12,107 bases of DNA from NCBI GenBank assembly GCA_964448185.1, contig CAYUVO010000077.1, positions 1 through 12,107 on the forward strand. Reading direction: 5' to 3'. Both the position numbers and the translations under genes were made by a program. The DNA comes from OFTM382 sp964448185 (GTDB taxonomy: Bacteria; Planctomycetota; Phycisphaerae; Phycisphaerales; UBA1924). Below the pieces are notes generated by a model, which saw nothing but the letters and a program-made list of their open reading frames with translations, did not search any database and was not told where the DNA came from. Positions 1 to 7,974 of the stretch are shown here, piece by piece. Each line of letters starts with the position of its first letter. Position 1 is the stretch's first letter.

Positions 1-759
1 GAGTCGGCACTTGTCGGCACCGGGGATCGCGGTCGGGTGGACCTGGATCATCTCGCCGTTGGCGTACCAAGCACCGGCCTGGTAGCAGCGCGAAGCGGCG
101 CCGCCCGTGCAGATCACGCTGTTGGTGCTCTTGCCGAACACCAGCCCGCAGCCGCCGGTCGCGATGATGACCGCATCAGCGCGGAACGAACGGATCTGCA
201 TGGTCCGCATGTCTTGGGCCACGATGCCCACACACCTGCGTTGATCGCCGTCTCCGATCATGATCGGGGCGAGGAACTCCCACGATTCGTACTTGGTGAC
301 CTCGCCTTGGGCTTCGTGGCGGCGGGTCTGTTCGTCGAGGGCGTAGAGCAGTTGTTGGCCGGTGGTGGCACCAGCGAAGTGGGTGCGTTTGAAGAGGCTG
401 CCGCCAAACAGACGAAGGTCGCGTTGGCCTTCATTCGTGCGGTTGAAGGGCACGCCCATGCGGTCGAGCAGGTCGATGACTCGCGGGGCCCAGTTGGCCA
501 TTTCAAGGACGGGGCCTTGGTCGGCGAGGTAGTCCCCGCCGTAGATGGTTTCGTCGAAGTGCTGGTACTCACTGTAGCCCTGCTAGCGTGCGACCTCGTT
601 GCAGGCGTTGATCCCGCCTTGTGCGCACACGGAGTGCGAGCGTTTGACGGGGACCATGCTGAACAAGTCAACGGGCAGCCCCCGCTCAGCGATGCGAATC
701 GTGGCGGCGAGCCCGGCGAGCCCACCCCCGACGACGATGACCCGTTGTGCGTTCGACAT
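1..759 (-). CDS. sdhA: Succinate dehydrogenase flavoprotein subunit, partial at left edge, with in-frame amber at codon 59
   Basis: This is the FAD-carrying catalytic subunit of complex II (succinate to fumarate, electrons passed to SdhB and then quinone), on the cytoplasmic face of the membrane. The first 253 codons are present. The N-terminus has a dinucleotide-binding GGGLAG (residues 11-16) and RSHSVCAQGGIN (40-51), whose His42 matches the covalent FAD attachment site. Further on come HFDETIYGGDYLAD, FAGATTGQQLLYALDEQ, TKYESWEFL, ATGG and HPTAIPG, all hallmarks of the sdhA family found with b558-type SdhC. The ATG at 757-759 follows AGGGAG by about 9 nt. It lies 58 bp downstream of sdhC, consistent with an sdhCAB operon. 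Codon 59 is TAG (583-585) where the context AR-x-QGYSE suggests Gln. The reading frame and family similarity continue intact after it. The gene is therefore a point-mutated pseudogene, a sequencing error, or read through. The family call is very secure; functionality is open. Confidence 0.93.
583..585 (-). other. In-frame amber (TAG) codon inside sdhA
   Basis: On the minus strand the codons read CGC TAG CAG GGC, so the start codon at 759 puts TAG at codon 59. A single C-to-T change from CAG would explain it. No other stop interrupts the frame from 759 to the window edge. A restart downstream would lose the FAD-binding motif and the FAD-linking His. Confidence 0.95.
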
Positions 760-817
760 GTTCGGCCGCTCCCTGCAGAGAAATCTGATGCTTGAGACGT
801 GTGCTCTTGGGCAGTGC

Positions 818-1735
818 TTAGTGGGACTCTTGAGGGGTCACTTGGAGAGTGTCGCCCGAGGGAAGATGGATCTCGGGATCGGTGTGCGCCGACTCGACCT
901 GCCCGGCGTGTCCGTTGTGGCCAAGAACTGCCTCGACACGCTCGGCTTCCTGCACATCGACCAAGAACATAAATGCAATCAACGTCGACCACGCCATGCC
1001 CATGAGCCCGACCCCGAGCAGAGCACAGACCACGCCCCATCGCTTTTGAGCCTTGGCCGAGATGGTCAGGCCCCAGGTGATCGCAGCCGTCCACAGCCCG
1101 TTGGCGAAATGGAACACCAAAAGCGTGATCCCAAGAAAGTACCCGAGCGACACAACCACGCCCAGCGGAGACCAGCCTTCGGCGGAGCCTCGCAGAGCTA
1201 GTACCAATGTGCTCGACGCGGCGGAATGCCCCCAGTCGACACCCTCGGGAACCAAGAAGGTCCAGCCCCATCGCAGTGTGGCGATGTGGTAGAAGATGAA
1301 CAGGATGCCGATGTAGCCGCTCCACCGCTGGAGGGAGTACCGCCAGTTGTCCTGAAAGGCGTAGTGCTTGAGGTTGCTCTTGCCCGAGCGGATATAGATC
1401 AGCCCAAGGATGGAGTGGAACCCGATGGCAAGCCAGAGGGATATTTCGATGAGCAAGAGGTGCGGGACCTGCTCATTGATCCAGCTCACTTCTTTTTGGA
1501 AGTATGCGATGCCACGGGTCAGGATGGAAGCATCGGCGCCGAGCCCGGCGTCGCCGTGGAGGGCGAAACCACCCCAGAGCACCGAGGAGTTGGTTATCAG
1601 GTGAACGATCAGGAAGACGCCGATGGGCACGATCCCGGTCAGCGAGTGAAGCCGACGCAACAGGAAGTGGTGCCGGCTGATGCCATCTGTCGCATGTGCA
1701 GCTTGTGCAGCGAGTGCAGCGGTACTCTCGGTCAC
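818..1735 (-). CDS. sdhC: Succinate dehydrogenase cytochrome b558 subunit
   Basis: This is the membrane anchor of complex II; it binds haem b and passes electrons to quinone. The 305-residue product has five hydrophobic segments at about 35-55, 93-115, 140-157, 190-213 and 233-257. It carries the family motif FLLRRLHSLTG near the N-terminus. The candidate haem-ligand histidines are His30 (RRLHSLTG), His107 (GFHSILGL), His150 (FYHIATLRWG) and His209 (FHFANGLW), matching the four-His, five-helix b558 type of Bacillus SdhC. I chose the GTG at 1733-1735 because a perfect AGGAGG lies 7 nt upstream; a longer GTG-initiated form (to 1792) adds 19 residues outside the family. The C-terminal tail (about 258-305) is hydrophilic and not conserved in my recollection. 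Stop is TAA. It is the first gene of the operon leading into sdhA. Confidence 0.93.
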   Translation of the reverse strand: MTESTAALAAQAAHATDGISRHHFLLRRLHSLTGIVPIGVFLIVHLITNSSVLWGGFALHGDAGLGADASILTRGIAYFQKEVSWINEQVPHLLLIEISLWLAIGFHSILGLIYIRSGKSNLKHYAFQDNWRYSLQRWSGYIGILFIFYHIATLRWGWTFLVPEGVDWGHSAASSTLVLALRGSAEGWSPLGVVVSLGYFLGITLLVFHFANGLWTAAITWGLTISAKAQKRWGVVCALLGVGLMGMAWSTLIAFMFLVDVQEAERVEAVLGHNGHAGQVESAHTDPEIHLPSGDTLQVTPQESH

Positions 1736-1897
1736 GCCTGTGCCTCCTGAGTTGCCCTCAAAGGCGGGACCATTCCACACCCTCGGATCCACATGCTATC
1801 AACGAGCGGGGATGTTGGCGAGTTGTTCGCTGTGATAGATCTGCCATGAAGTGCTGGAGCGTTGTGATGCGAATCGTTCACGCGAGTTCCAAACGCA
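1736..1897 (-). promoter_or_regulatory. Leader and probable promoter region of the sdhCA operon
   Basis: This 162-bp non-coding stretch separates the DUF1844 gene from sdhC on the same strand. It must hold the sdh promoter unless the operon is read through from DUF1844. I see no convincing -35/-10 pair and no hairpin terminator, so its assignment rests on position only. Confidence 0.35.
1741..1746 (-). promoter_or_regulatory. Shine-Dalgarno of sdhC (decides GTG start)
   Basis: The minus strand reads CAGGAGGCACAGGCGTGACC. The AGGAGG core has 7-nt spacing to the GTG at 1735, so this start is preferred over upstream alternatives. Confidence 0.75.
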
Positions 1898-2398
1898 TCA
1901 AGCCAGTGGCGAGGGAGGCGGAGGCGGGGCGGCCTGCATGGGACCACCCAAATCTGAGGGGCTGATCTTGCCTTCTTGCACCGCTTGAGCGACCGCCTTG
2001 GACACCTCGACAAACGCGGTGCGCAGCTCGGTGAGCATGGTGGTGAGCAGCTCCGTCTCGGCTTCGTCGAGATTGCCCTTGGTTTTCTCGGCGAGCACGC
2101 CCAGAAAGTCGATGTTCATCCGCGCGTACTCGGGTGCGACGATGGCTTTGCCGGTCTGCGGATCGGGGATGTATCCGAGATACATCATCGCTTGCGAGGC
2201 GAACATCTTGACGAGATCCTCGAACCCGGCTGGGGCCTGGCCCTCGGCTTGCTCGGCGGCCTGAGCCTGCTTGGCCTTGTCTTGCTCGACGAGCCGAGCC
2301 TTCTCGGCCTGGGCCTCACGCTTCCAATCATCGTCGATGATGAGCTGAGGGGGGTTGGGTGGCTGCGTCGAGGAGTCTCCAGCGGGATCTTGGGACAT
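1898..2398 (-). CDS. DUF1844 domain protein
   Basis: The 166-residue acidic protein has three parts. Residues 1-57 are a low-complexity, charged Ala/Gln/Glu/Lys-rich segment likely to form a helix or coiled coil. Residues about 58-135 are the DUF1844 domain, with FEDLVKMFASQAMMYLGYIPDP, a conserved-looking IDFLGVLAEKTKGNL and LLTTMLTELRTAFVE. The tail is Pro-rich (five consecutive prolines near the end). No catalytic motif, signal peptide or membrane span is visible, so it is probably cytoplasmic; the family has no established function that I know of. The ATG at 2396-2398 follows AAAGG by 7 nt and is preferred over a TTG two codons upstream. It lies upstream of sdhC on the same strand with a 162-bp gap, so co-transcription is possible but not shown. 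Family assignment is from memory of the motif pattern. Confidence 0.85.
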   Translation of the reverse strand: MSQDPAGDSSTQPPNPPQLIIDDDWKREAQAEKARLVEQDKAKQAQAAEQAEGQAPAGFEDLVKMFASQAMMYLGYIPDPQTGKAIVAPEYARMNIDFLGVLAEKTKGNLDEAETELLTTMLTELRTAFVEVSKAVAQAVQEGKISPSDLGGPMQAAPPPPPSPLA

Positions 2399-2447
2399 GA
2401 ACAAGCCTTTCGCAACTCTGGATTCGTGTGTTCGCTACGCTCATGAC
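2399..2447. promoter_or_regulatory. Very short divergent intergenic region between DUF1844 gene and PPIase lipoprotein gene
   Basis: Only 49 bp separate the two divergent starts if the lipoprotein begins at 2448. If it began at the in-frame ATG at 2397 the start codons would overlap. A short CATGG/CCATG dyad (2447-2451 and 2456-2460) sits on the lipoprotein start. No consensus promoter hexamers were recognised. Confidence 0.4.
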
Positions 2448-3782
2448 ATGGTAGACCATGCGTGCGAACGAAAGATCCCCCGGCCAGCGGTGCAGACGGT
2501 CTTGAGTACGGTGCTCATCGCGGGAATGGCGATGGCGCTGACCGGGCTTGGAGGCTGCTCGATGGGTTCGCCCAGCAGCCTCGAACGCCCCTCGGGCCGA
2601 CAGGTCGAAGCGGCGGACTTCACAGGAAACCCCGCGGGGATTCCCGCAACGAGACCGATCGAAACGAGCGTGATTCCTACACGAGTCGTCTCGGTCGAGC
2701 AAGCTCAGGGCGGCGAAGTGGTGGGCGAGAGTGATCCAGAGGCGGCGAGCCGACCGACCCGGGTTGTGCGCACGAATGCTGCGAACTACTCGATCGGCGA
2801 GAGCGTGTTGGTTGATGCCAAGGTGGGCGATCTCAACGGCGAGCCGATCTTCGCGAACGAATGGCTCACGCCACTCAGCGGGCGATTGAGCGCGGCGAGC
2901 GCCGAACTCGAACTCGAAGAGTGGCGGCTCTTCGCGGGGAATCTGATCCGTGATCGGCTCGCGGGCGAGTTGAAGGACCAGTTGCTGTACGCGGAGATCC
3001 AGTCGGAGCTGAGTGCTGCCGAGAAGGCGGGGTTGAGTCAGGTGATCCGCAACGCGCGACGCGAGCAGGTGCGCCGATCGGGCGGCAGCGAAACGGTCGC
3101 GGGTCGCAGGCTCCAAGACGCCAACGACCAGACGCTCGATTCGTTCTTGCGTGATCGCGAGCGGCAGATTCTTGTCGCCGAGAAGTACCGCCGCGAGATC
3201 GACGACAAGGTGCAGGTCTCGCAGCGAGACATCAAGCTGTTCTACGAACGCAACCGCGACGAGTTTAACCCGCCGCCGATCGCGACGATCTATCGCATCA
3301 GGGTGAGCACCTCGAAATCGGATGCGATCGCGGAGATCAAACGCAGGCTCGCTGCGGGCGAAGCGTTTGAAGAGGCCGCGACGATCGAAGCGAACTCGAT
3401 GGGCGAGATCAGCAGCGAGCGCTCGATCGTGGGTCCATACGAGGAGTTCGAGTTTTATAGCGTTGAGCCGCTCGATGCTGCGGCCAAGTCGCTCGCGGTC
3501 GGTCGAGTCGCGGGTCCGATCGAGCACGGGTCGAGCACGTCGTGGCTGTACTTGTCGAAGCTCGAAGATCGCAGCGTTTCGTTGTACGATGCGCAGCTGC
3601 TCATCGAGAACCAGCTCAAGACGAGCCAGCGGCGAGAGCTCGAACAGCGGTACATCTTTCGGCTGATCCGCCGGGCGGGGCTTGCGGAGTTTGACGAGAT
3701 CGTCGCCAACCTGACGCAGATCGCTGAGCGGTGGTACTACGCGGGTCCGGTCGAGGGCGGCAGCGCCTCGACGGAGGGGTGA
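2448..3782 (+). CDS. Lipoprotein with SurA/parvulin-like peptidyl-prolyl isomerase region
   Basis: This is probably a periplasmic or envelope-anchored folding factor of the SurA/PrsA kind. From the ATG at 2448 the 444-residue product has a lipoprotein signal: basic residues at Lys9 and Arg12, a hydrophobic stretch at 15-34, and lipobox LGGC with Cys37. A Ser/Pro/Arg-rich linker of about 85 residues follows. A SurA-N-like segment starts near 126 (VGDLNGEPIFANEW), followed by a long charged helical part. A parvulin-like domain spans about 254-370 (VSQRDIKLFYERNRDEF, IYRIRV, AIAEIKRRLAAGEAFEEAA, GPI). It lacks the textbook LHIL and GG-rich parvulin signatures, so it may be a chaperone without isomerase activity. 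An upstream in-frame ATG at 2397 would bury the signal peptide. Its stop overlaps the ATG of the next gene (TGATG), so the two are translationally coupled. Lipoprotein status is firm; the PPIase label is moderately sure. Confidence 0.75.
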   Translation: MVDHACERKIPRPAVQTVLSTVLIAGMAMALTGLGGCSMGSPSSLERPSGRQVEAADFTGNPAGIPATRPIETSVIPTRVVSVEQAQGGEVVGESDPEAASRPTRVVRTNAANYSIGESVLVDAKVGDLNGEPIFANEWLTPLSGRLSAASAELELEEWRLFAGNLIRDRLAGELKDQLLYAEIQSELSAAEKAGLSQVIRNARREQVRRSGGSETVAGRRLQDANDQTLDSFLRDRERQILVAEKYRREIDDKVQVSQRDIKLFYERNRDEFNPPPIATIYRIRVSTSKSDAIAEIKRRLAAGEAFEEAATIEANSMGEISSERSIVGPYEEFEFYSVEPLDAAAKSLAVGRVAGPIEHGSSTSWLYLSKLEDRSVSLYDAQLLIENQLKTSQRRELEQRYIFRLIRRAGLAEFDEIVANLTQIAERWYYAGPVEGGSASTEG

Positions 3783-4243
3783 TGTTCCGTTTGAGTTTGA
3801 GGACGCTTGCTTCGCTGGTTTCTCGCCGGGTGGTGGTCGATCGCCACGGGAGTGGGCGCGGTGCGCCGCATCTTCAAGTAGGTCGACGGGGCGAGCGCAT
3901 CGCGGCTTCCATGCTGCGCAAAGAGAAGTACCGAGTGCTCGGCCGCAATGTGCGCACCAGCGGAGGCGAAGCGGATCTGGTGATGCTCGCGCCCGATCGG
4001 CGGACGATTGTGCTTGTCGAGGTCAAGAGCCGGGTCGGGGGCACGATCGATCCGCAGCGGGCGATCAACCGCGACAAGCAGGCGAGGCTCGTGCGCACGC
4101 TCGGGGCATTGCGAAGGGCTCGGAGCTGGGAAGATCGGCCCGGACGAATCGACGTGGTAACGGTGTGGTGGACTCGCGAGGGCGAGACCCCGGACATTCG
4201 GCACTATGTCAACGCGGTCGGGACCAATGCCGTCAAAAGCAGA

Positions 4244-4264
<21 letters not shown>
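3782..4264 (+). CDS. yraN: YraN/UPF0102 family putative endonuclease-like protein
   Basis: The 160-residue basic protein matches the UPF0102 (YraN) family, a compact nuclease fold related to Holliday-junction resolvases whose exact role remains undefined. The family pattern is present in order: GRRGERIAASML (34-45), YRVLGRNVRTSGGEADLV (50-67), IVLVEVKSR (76-84) and KQARLVRTLGAL (99-110). The presumed metal-binding set, Glu38, Asp65, Glu80 with Lys82, and Gln100, is intact. The ATG at 3782 overlaps the upstream stop as TGATG and sits just after GGAGGGG; an earlier in-frame start at 3731 would lie inside the previous gene. The N-terminal 30 residues are an Arg/Ser-rich extension beyond the usual length of about 120. 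The 3' end overlaps the opposite-strand kinase gene by 21 bp. Confidence 0.88.
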
Positions 4265-5950
<1,686 letters not shown>

Positions 5951-6046
5951 GAGCACCGCGCGAGTGTACGTCTCGGAGGCCGAGGTGCGTCTTCTGGATG
6001 ATCCCCATATGAAGAAGACGGCGTGAGATTTTCCCCCGGCGACGGA

Positions 6047-6087
6047 GCATGACCCCAGCCAAACTGGGGATTCACACGGGGTCATGC
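6047..6087. repeat. Nested inverted repeat with two mutually exclusive pairings
   Basis: A perfect 10-bp inverted repeat, GCATGACCCC (6047-6056) and GGGGTCATGC (6078-6087), surrounds an inner hairpin CCCCAG-CCAAA-CTGGGG (6053-6069). The CCCC at 6053-6056 is shared, so outer and inner stems cannot form together. There is no T-run after it, so it is not a typical intrinsic terminator. An operator for a dimeric regulator or a switching leader are both possible. Confidence 0.7.
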
Positions 6088-6090
6088 AGG

Positions 6091-6145
6091 GAATATGCGA
6101 TTATATGTTTGTATATTGATCGGGTTTATTGTTTGATATTGGGCA
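6091..6145 (+). promoter_or_regulatory. AT-rich island, probable promoter of lysyl oxidase-like gene
   Basis: The stretch is rich in TTATAT, TTGTAT, TATATT, TTGATC and TTTGATATT elements, directly downstream of the dyad. Several -35/-10-like combinations can be drawn, for example TTGTAT with TTTGAT at 17-bp spacing. I cannot choose one. A leader of roughly 150-180 nt would result. Confidence 0.4.
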
Positions 6146-6296
6146 GCTTAGAGCATTTCTTTGACGGCGCAAGCCACATGCGGTATGGTCGAGGTCTGGC
6201 TCAGAAGAGAGAGCGGCTCATCCAGTTGATGCGGTGTCGCGCGAGCTTGATTCGTCAGGCGTCATGGATCATGCTGCGATTTTTGAAATCAACATC

Positions 6297-6302
6297 AGGG
6301 AG
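6297..6302 (+). promoter_or_regulatory. Shine-Dalgarno deciding GTG start at 6310
   Basis: AGGGAG lies 7 nt before GTG (6310-6312) and 13 nt before the ATG at 6316. The spacing favours the GTG. Either choice leaves the same signal peptide. Confidence 0.6.
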
Positions 6303-6309
6303 TTTGATT

Positions 6310-7938
6310 GTGAATATGAAAACAGGTGTGGCAGCGGTCTTGCTGGTAGTTGTCGGGAGCACTTCGGCGCAGACTGATTTGTTGCCCGACATCGTGGTGG
6401 ACAAAGATCAGTTGTTCAATCACTTCGTCTCGGGCAACGAGTTGAGGCTCGCCAACGGGACCGCGAACGTCGGCGAGGGCAAGTTTCACATCTATGGCGG
6501 CCCCGACAACGGAGACGGCACCCAGCAGGTCATCCAACGGATCTTCAAGACCGACGGCACGTTCACCGATTTTGTCGGCGGCTCGTTCGTGTTCCACGCT
6601 GAGCACAACCACATCCATGTTGAATCATGGGCGAGCTATCGGTTGCGTGACATCATCCAGCCGGGCAATGGCGTGGGGCCGATCGTTGCACAAGGCGAGA
6701 AGACCAGCTTCTGCATCATCGACCTTGGCGTGTACGACACGACCTTGCCCAACTACAACCCCAATGGTGAGTACTTCAATTGCGGCTCGACCACACAAGG
6801 GCTGAGCGTGGGCTGGGTTGATGTCTATTCCCCGGGTTTGCCCGGGCAATCGATTGATATCACCGGGCTCGCTGCGGGAGACTACTGGCTCGAATCAGTG
6901 GTCGACCCGGACAACGACTTCATCGAATCCGATGAGACCAACAACTCGGCGATGATCATGGTCACCATCGGTGGCGGTGGAGGCACCATCGACCCTGATG
7001 CGTATGAGCCCAACGATTCACAATCCGAAACCACCAACCGCGTGATCGGGTCGATCAACAGCCCTAACCTCGGCCCCACAGGTCCCGAGACACGCCTCGA
7101 AAACACCACCATCGCCAACGCCTTCGATGATGATTACTACCGCTTCTACATGCCCGCGACAGGCACCAATAGCGACTTTGTTCGTATCGAGTTCCCGCAC
7201 GCTCAGGGCGATATCGACATGACGCTGATGACCGATGCAGGCAGCGAGATCGAAACCAGCCAGAGCACCTCGAACTCCGAACAGATCTCCATGAACGGTC
7301 TCTCTGAGGGGTGGTATGTGCTGCAGGTCTATGGCTTTCAAGGTGCCACCAGCCCCTCGATTGACGTCATCATCAATCCGCCGGCGAACCAGACTCCCAC
7401 AATCGACGTCATCAACCCGCCCGCGGGCGACACCCGCCGCGAGCACGGCAGCGAGAACTACATGCTGACGTGGACCTCGAACGACCCCGAAAGCAACGAG
7501 ACATGGGTCAGCGTGTACGCCAACACGTCGCCGACGTTTGATGGGAACGAGATTCTGATGCCCACGAGCATCAATACGCCCGCAGCGTTCGGTCAGTACA
7601 TCATCAACTCGGCTGAGCTGGCGCCGGACAACACGTATTGGTTCTTCGCTGAGATCACCGACGGCGGGACGGTCGGGGGCGAATGGTCCGACGGCACCGT
7701 AACGTTCTTCGATCACTGCGTGGGCGACATCGCCACTGACCTTGGCACCATCGGGCCCGATGGCCAGGTGTCGTTCGGCGATTTCCTTGCATTGCTCGGC
7801 CTCGTTGGGCCGTGCCCCGGAGGCGTACCCGAATGCACGGGTGACATCGCGGACGACTTCGGCACTCTTGGCGGCGATGGGAATGTCGGCTTCGGCGACT
7901 TCCTCGCGCTGCTCGGACTTGTCGGGACTTGCGAATAA
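6310..7938 (+). CDS. Secreted lysyl oxidase-like protein with PPC domain and tandem C-terminal dockerin-like repeats
   Basis: This 542-residue protein is predicted to be an exported copper amine oxidase that oxidises lysine side chains to aldehydes. A signal peptide ends near STSA-Q21. Residues about 24-220 match the lysyl oxidase domain: LPDIVV start, the copper cluster HNHIH (His99, His101, His103), GEKTSFCIID with Lys131, TTQGLSVGWVDVY with Tyr173, IDITGLAAGDYWLESVVDP and ESDETNN. Lys131 and Tyr173 align by motif with the two human LOX residues (Lys320, Tyr355) that form the lysyl tyrosylquinone cofactor. A Gly run and a PPC domain follow (about 228-354, YEPNDSQSET … DDDYYRFYMP … GWYVLQVYGF), then an Ig/FnIII-like region (about 360-466). 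Two 33-residue repeats (Cys470-Cys502 and Cys509-Cys541) end the chain. It is monocistronic, with its own terminator at 7980-8012. Substrate is unknown; activity is inferred. Confidence 0.88.
   Translation: MNMKTGVAAVLLVVVGSTSAQTDLLPDIVVDKDQLFNHFVSGNELRLANGTANVGEGKFHIYGGPDNGDGTQQVIQRIFKTDGTFTDFVGGSFVFHAEHNHIHVESWASYRLRDIIQPGNGVGPIVAQGEKTSFCIIDLGVYDTTLPNYNPNGEYFNCGSTTQGLSVGWVDVYSPGLPGQSIDITGLAAGDYWLESVVDPDNDFIESDETNNSAMIMVTIGGGGGTIDPDAYEPNDSQSETTNRVIGSINSPNLGPTGPETRLENTTIANAFDDDYYRFYMPATGTNSDFVRIEFPHAQGDIDMTLMTDAGSEIETSQSTSNSEQISMNGLSEGWYVLQVYGFQGATSPSIDVIINPPANQTPTIDVINPPAGDTRREHGSENYMLTWTSNDPESNETWVSVYANTSPTFDGNEILMPTSINTPAAFGQYIINSAELAPDNTYWFFAEITDGGTVGGEWSDGTVTFFDHCVGDIATDLGTIGPDGQVSFGDFLALLGLVGPCPGGVPECTGDIADDFGTLGGDGNVGFGDFLALLGLVGTCE
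7717..7935 (+). repeat. Tandem repeat encoding two dockerin-like C-terminal units
   Basis: Two units at 7717-7815 and 7834-7932 encode C-x-GDIAxDxGTxGxDGxVxFGDFLALLGLVGxC with about 75% identity, separated by a PGGVPE linker. Each contains half of an EF-hand-like loop (DGxVxFGD), lacks the usual Asp/Asn at the first loop positions, and is bracketed by cysteines. Similar single units end many Phycisphaerae secreted proteins; a role in anchoring or sorting is inference. Confidence 0.8.
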
Positions 7939-7974
7939 ATCGCCCAGTCCTGCTGCGATAAGTAGAAGATCATC

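Larger units (their letters stand above)
5951..6309. promoter_or_regulatory. 359-bp divergent intergenic region with dyad and AT-rich island
   Basis: This region separates the histidine kinase (minus) from the lysyl oxidase-like gene (plus). It contains a short 5-bp hairpin (CTCGG AGG CCGAG, 5972-5984), a larger nested inverted repeat (6047-6087) and a conspicuously AT-rich stretch (about 6091-6145) in an otherwise GC-rich window. The AT-rich island is the best promoter candidate for the plus-strand gene. The plus frame of the downstream gene stays open back to 6049, but the predicted product lacks any domain and the ribosome site and signal peptide favour a start at 6310. No small gene is supported. 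Confidence 0.55.

Noticed and set aside
583..585. Pyrrolysine at the sdhA amber codon
   Set aside because: No downstream insertion structure or pyl genes are visible, SdhA has no known pyrrolysine, and the context suggests a Gln codon.
37..1325. Long open frames on both strands across the sdh region (37-795 plus, 258-1325 minus, 599-1201 plus)
   Set aside because: They are antisense or out-of-frame shadows of sdhA and sdhC in GC-rich DNA; their products are low-complexity and lack any domain.
2328..3527. A 399-codon minus-strand frame opposite the PPIase lipoprotein gene
   Set aside because: Its product is Arg/Asp/Leu-biased with no motif, and the plus strand has a lipoprotein signal, domain motifs and a coupled downstream gene.
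6049..6309. N-terminal extension of the lysyl oxidase-like gene to 6049
   Set aside because: The added 87 residues show no domain, would put the signal peptide internally and would cover the dyad and AT-rich promoter region.
7018..7716. A 232-codon minus-strand frame inside the lysyl oxidase-like gene
   Set aside because: Shadow of the PPC/Ig-like coding region; no similarity recognised.
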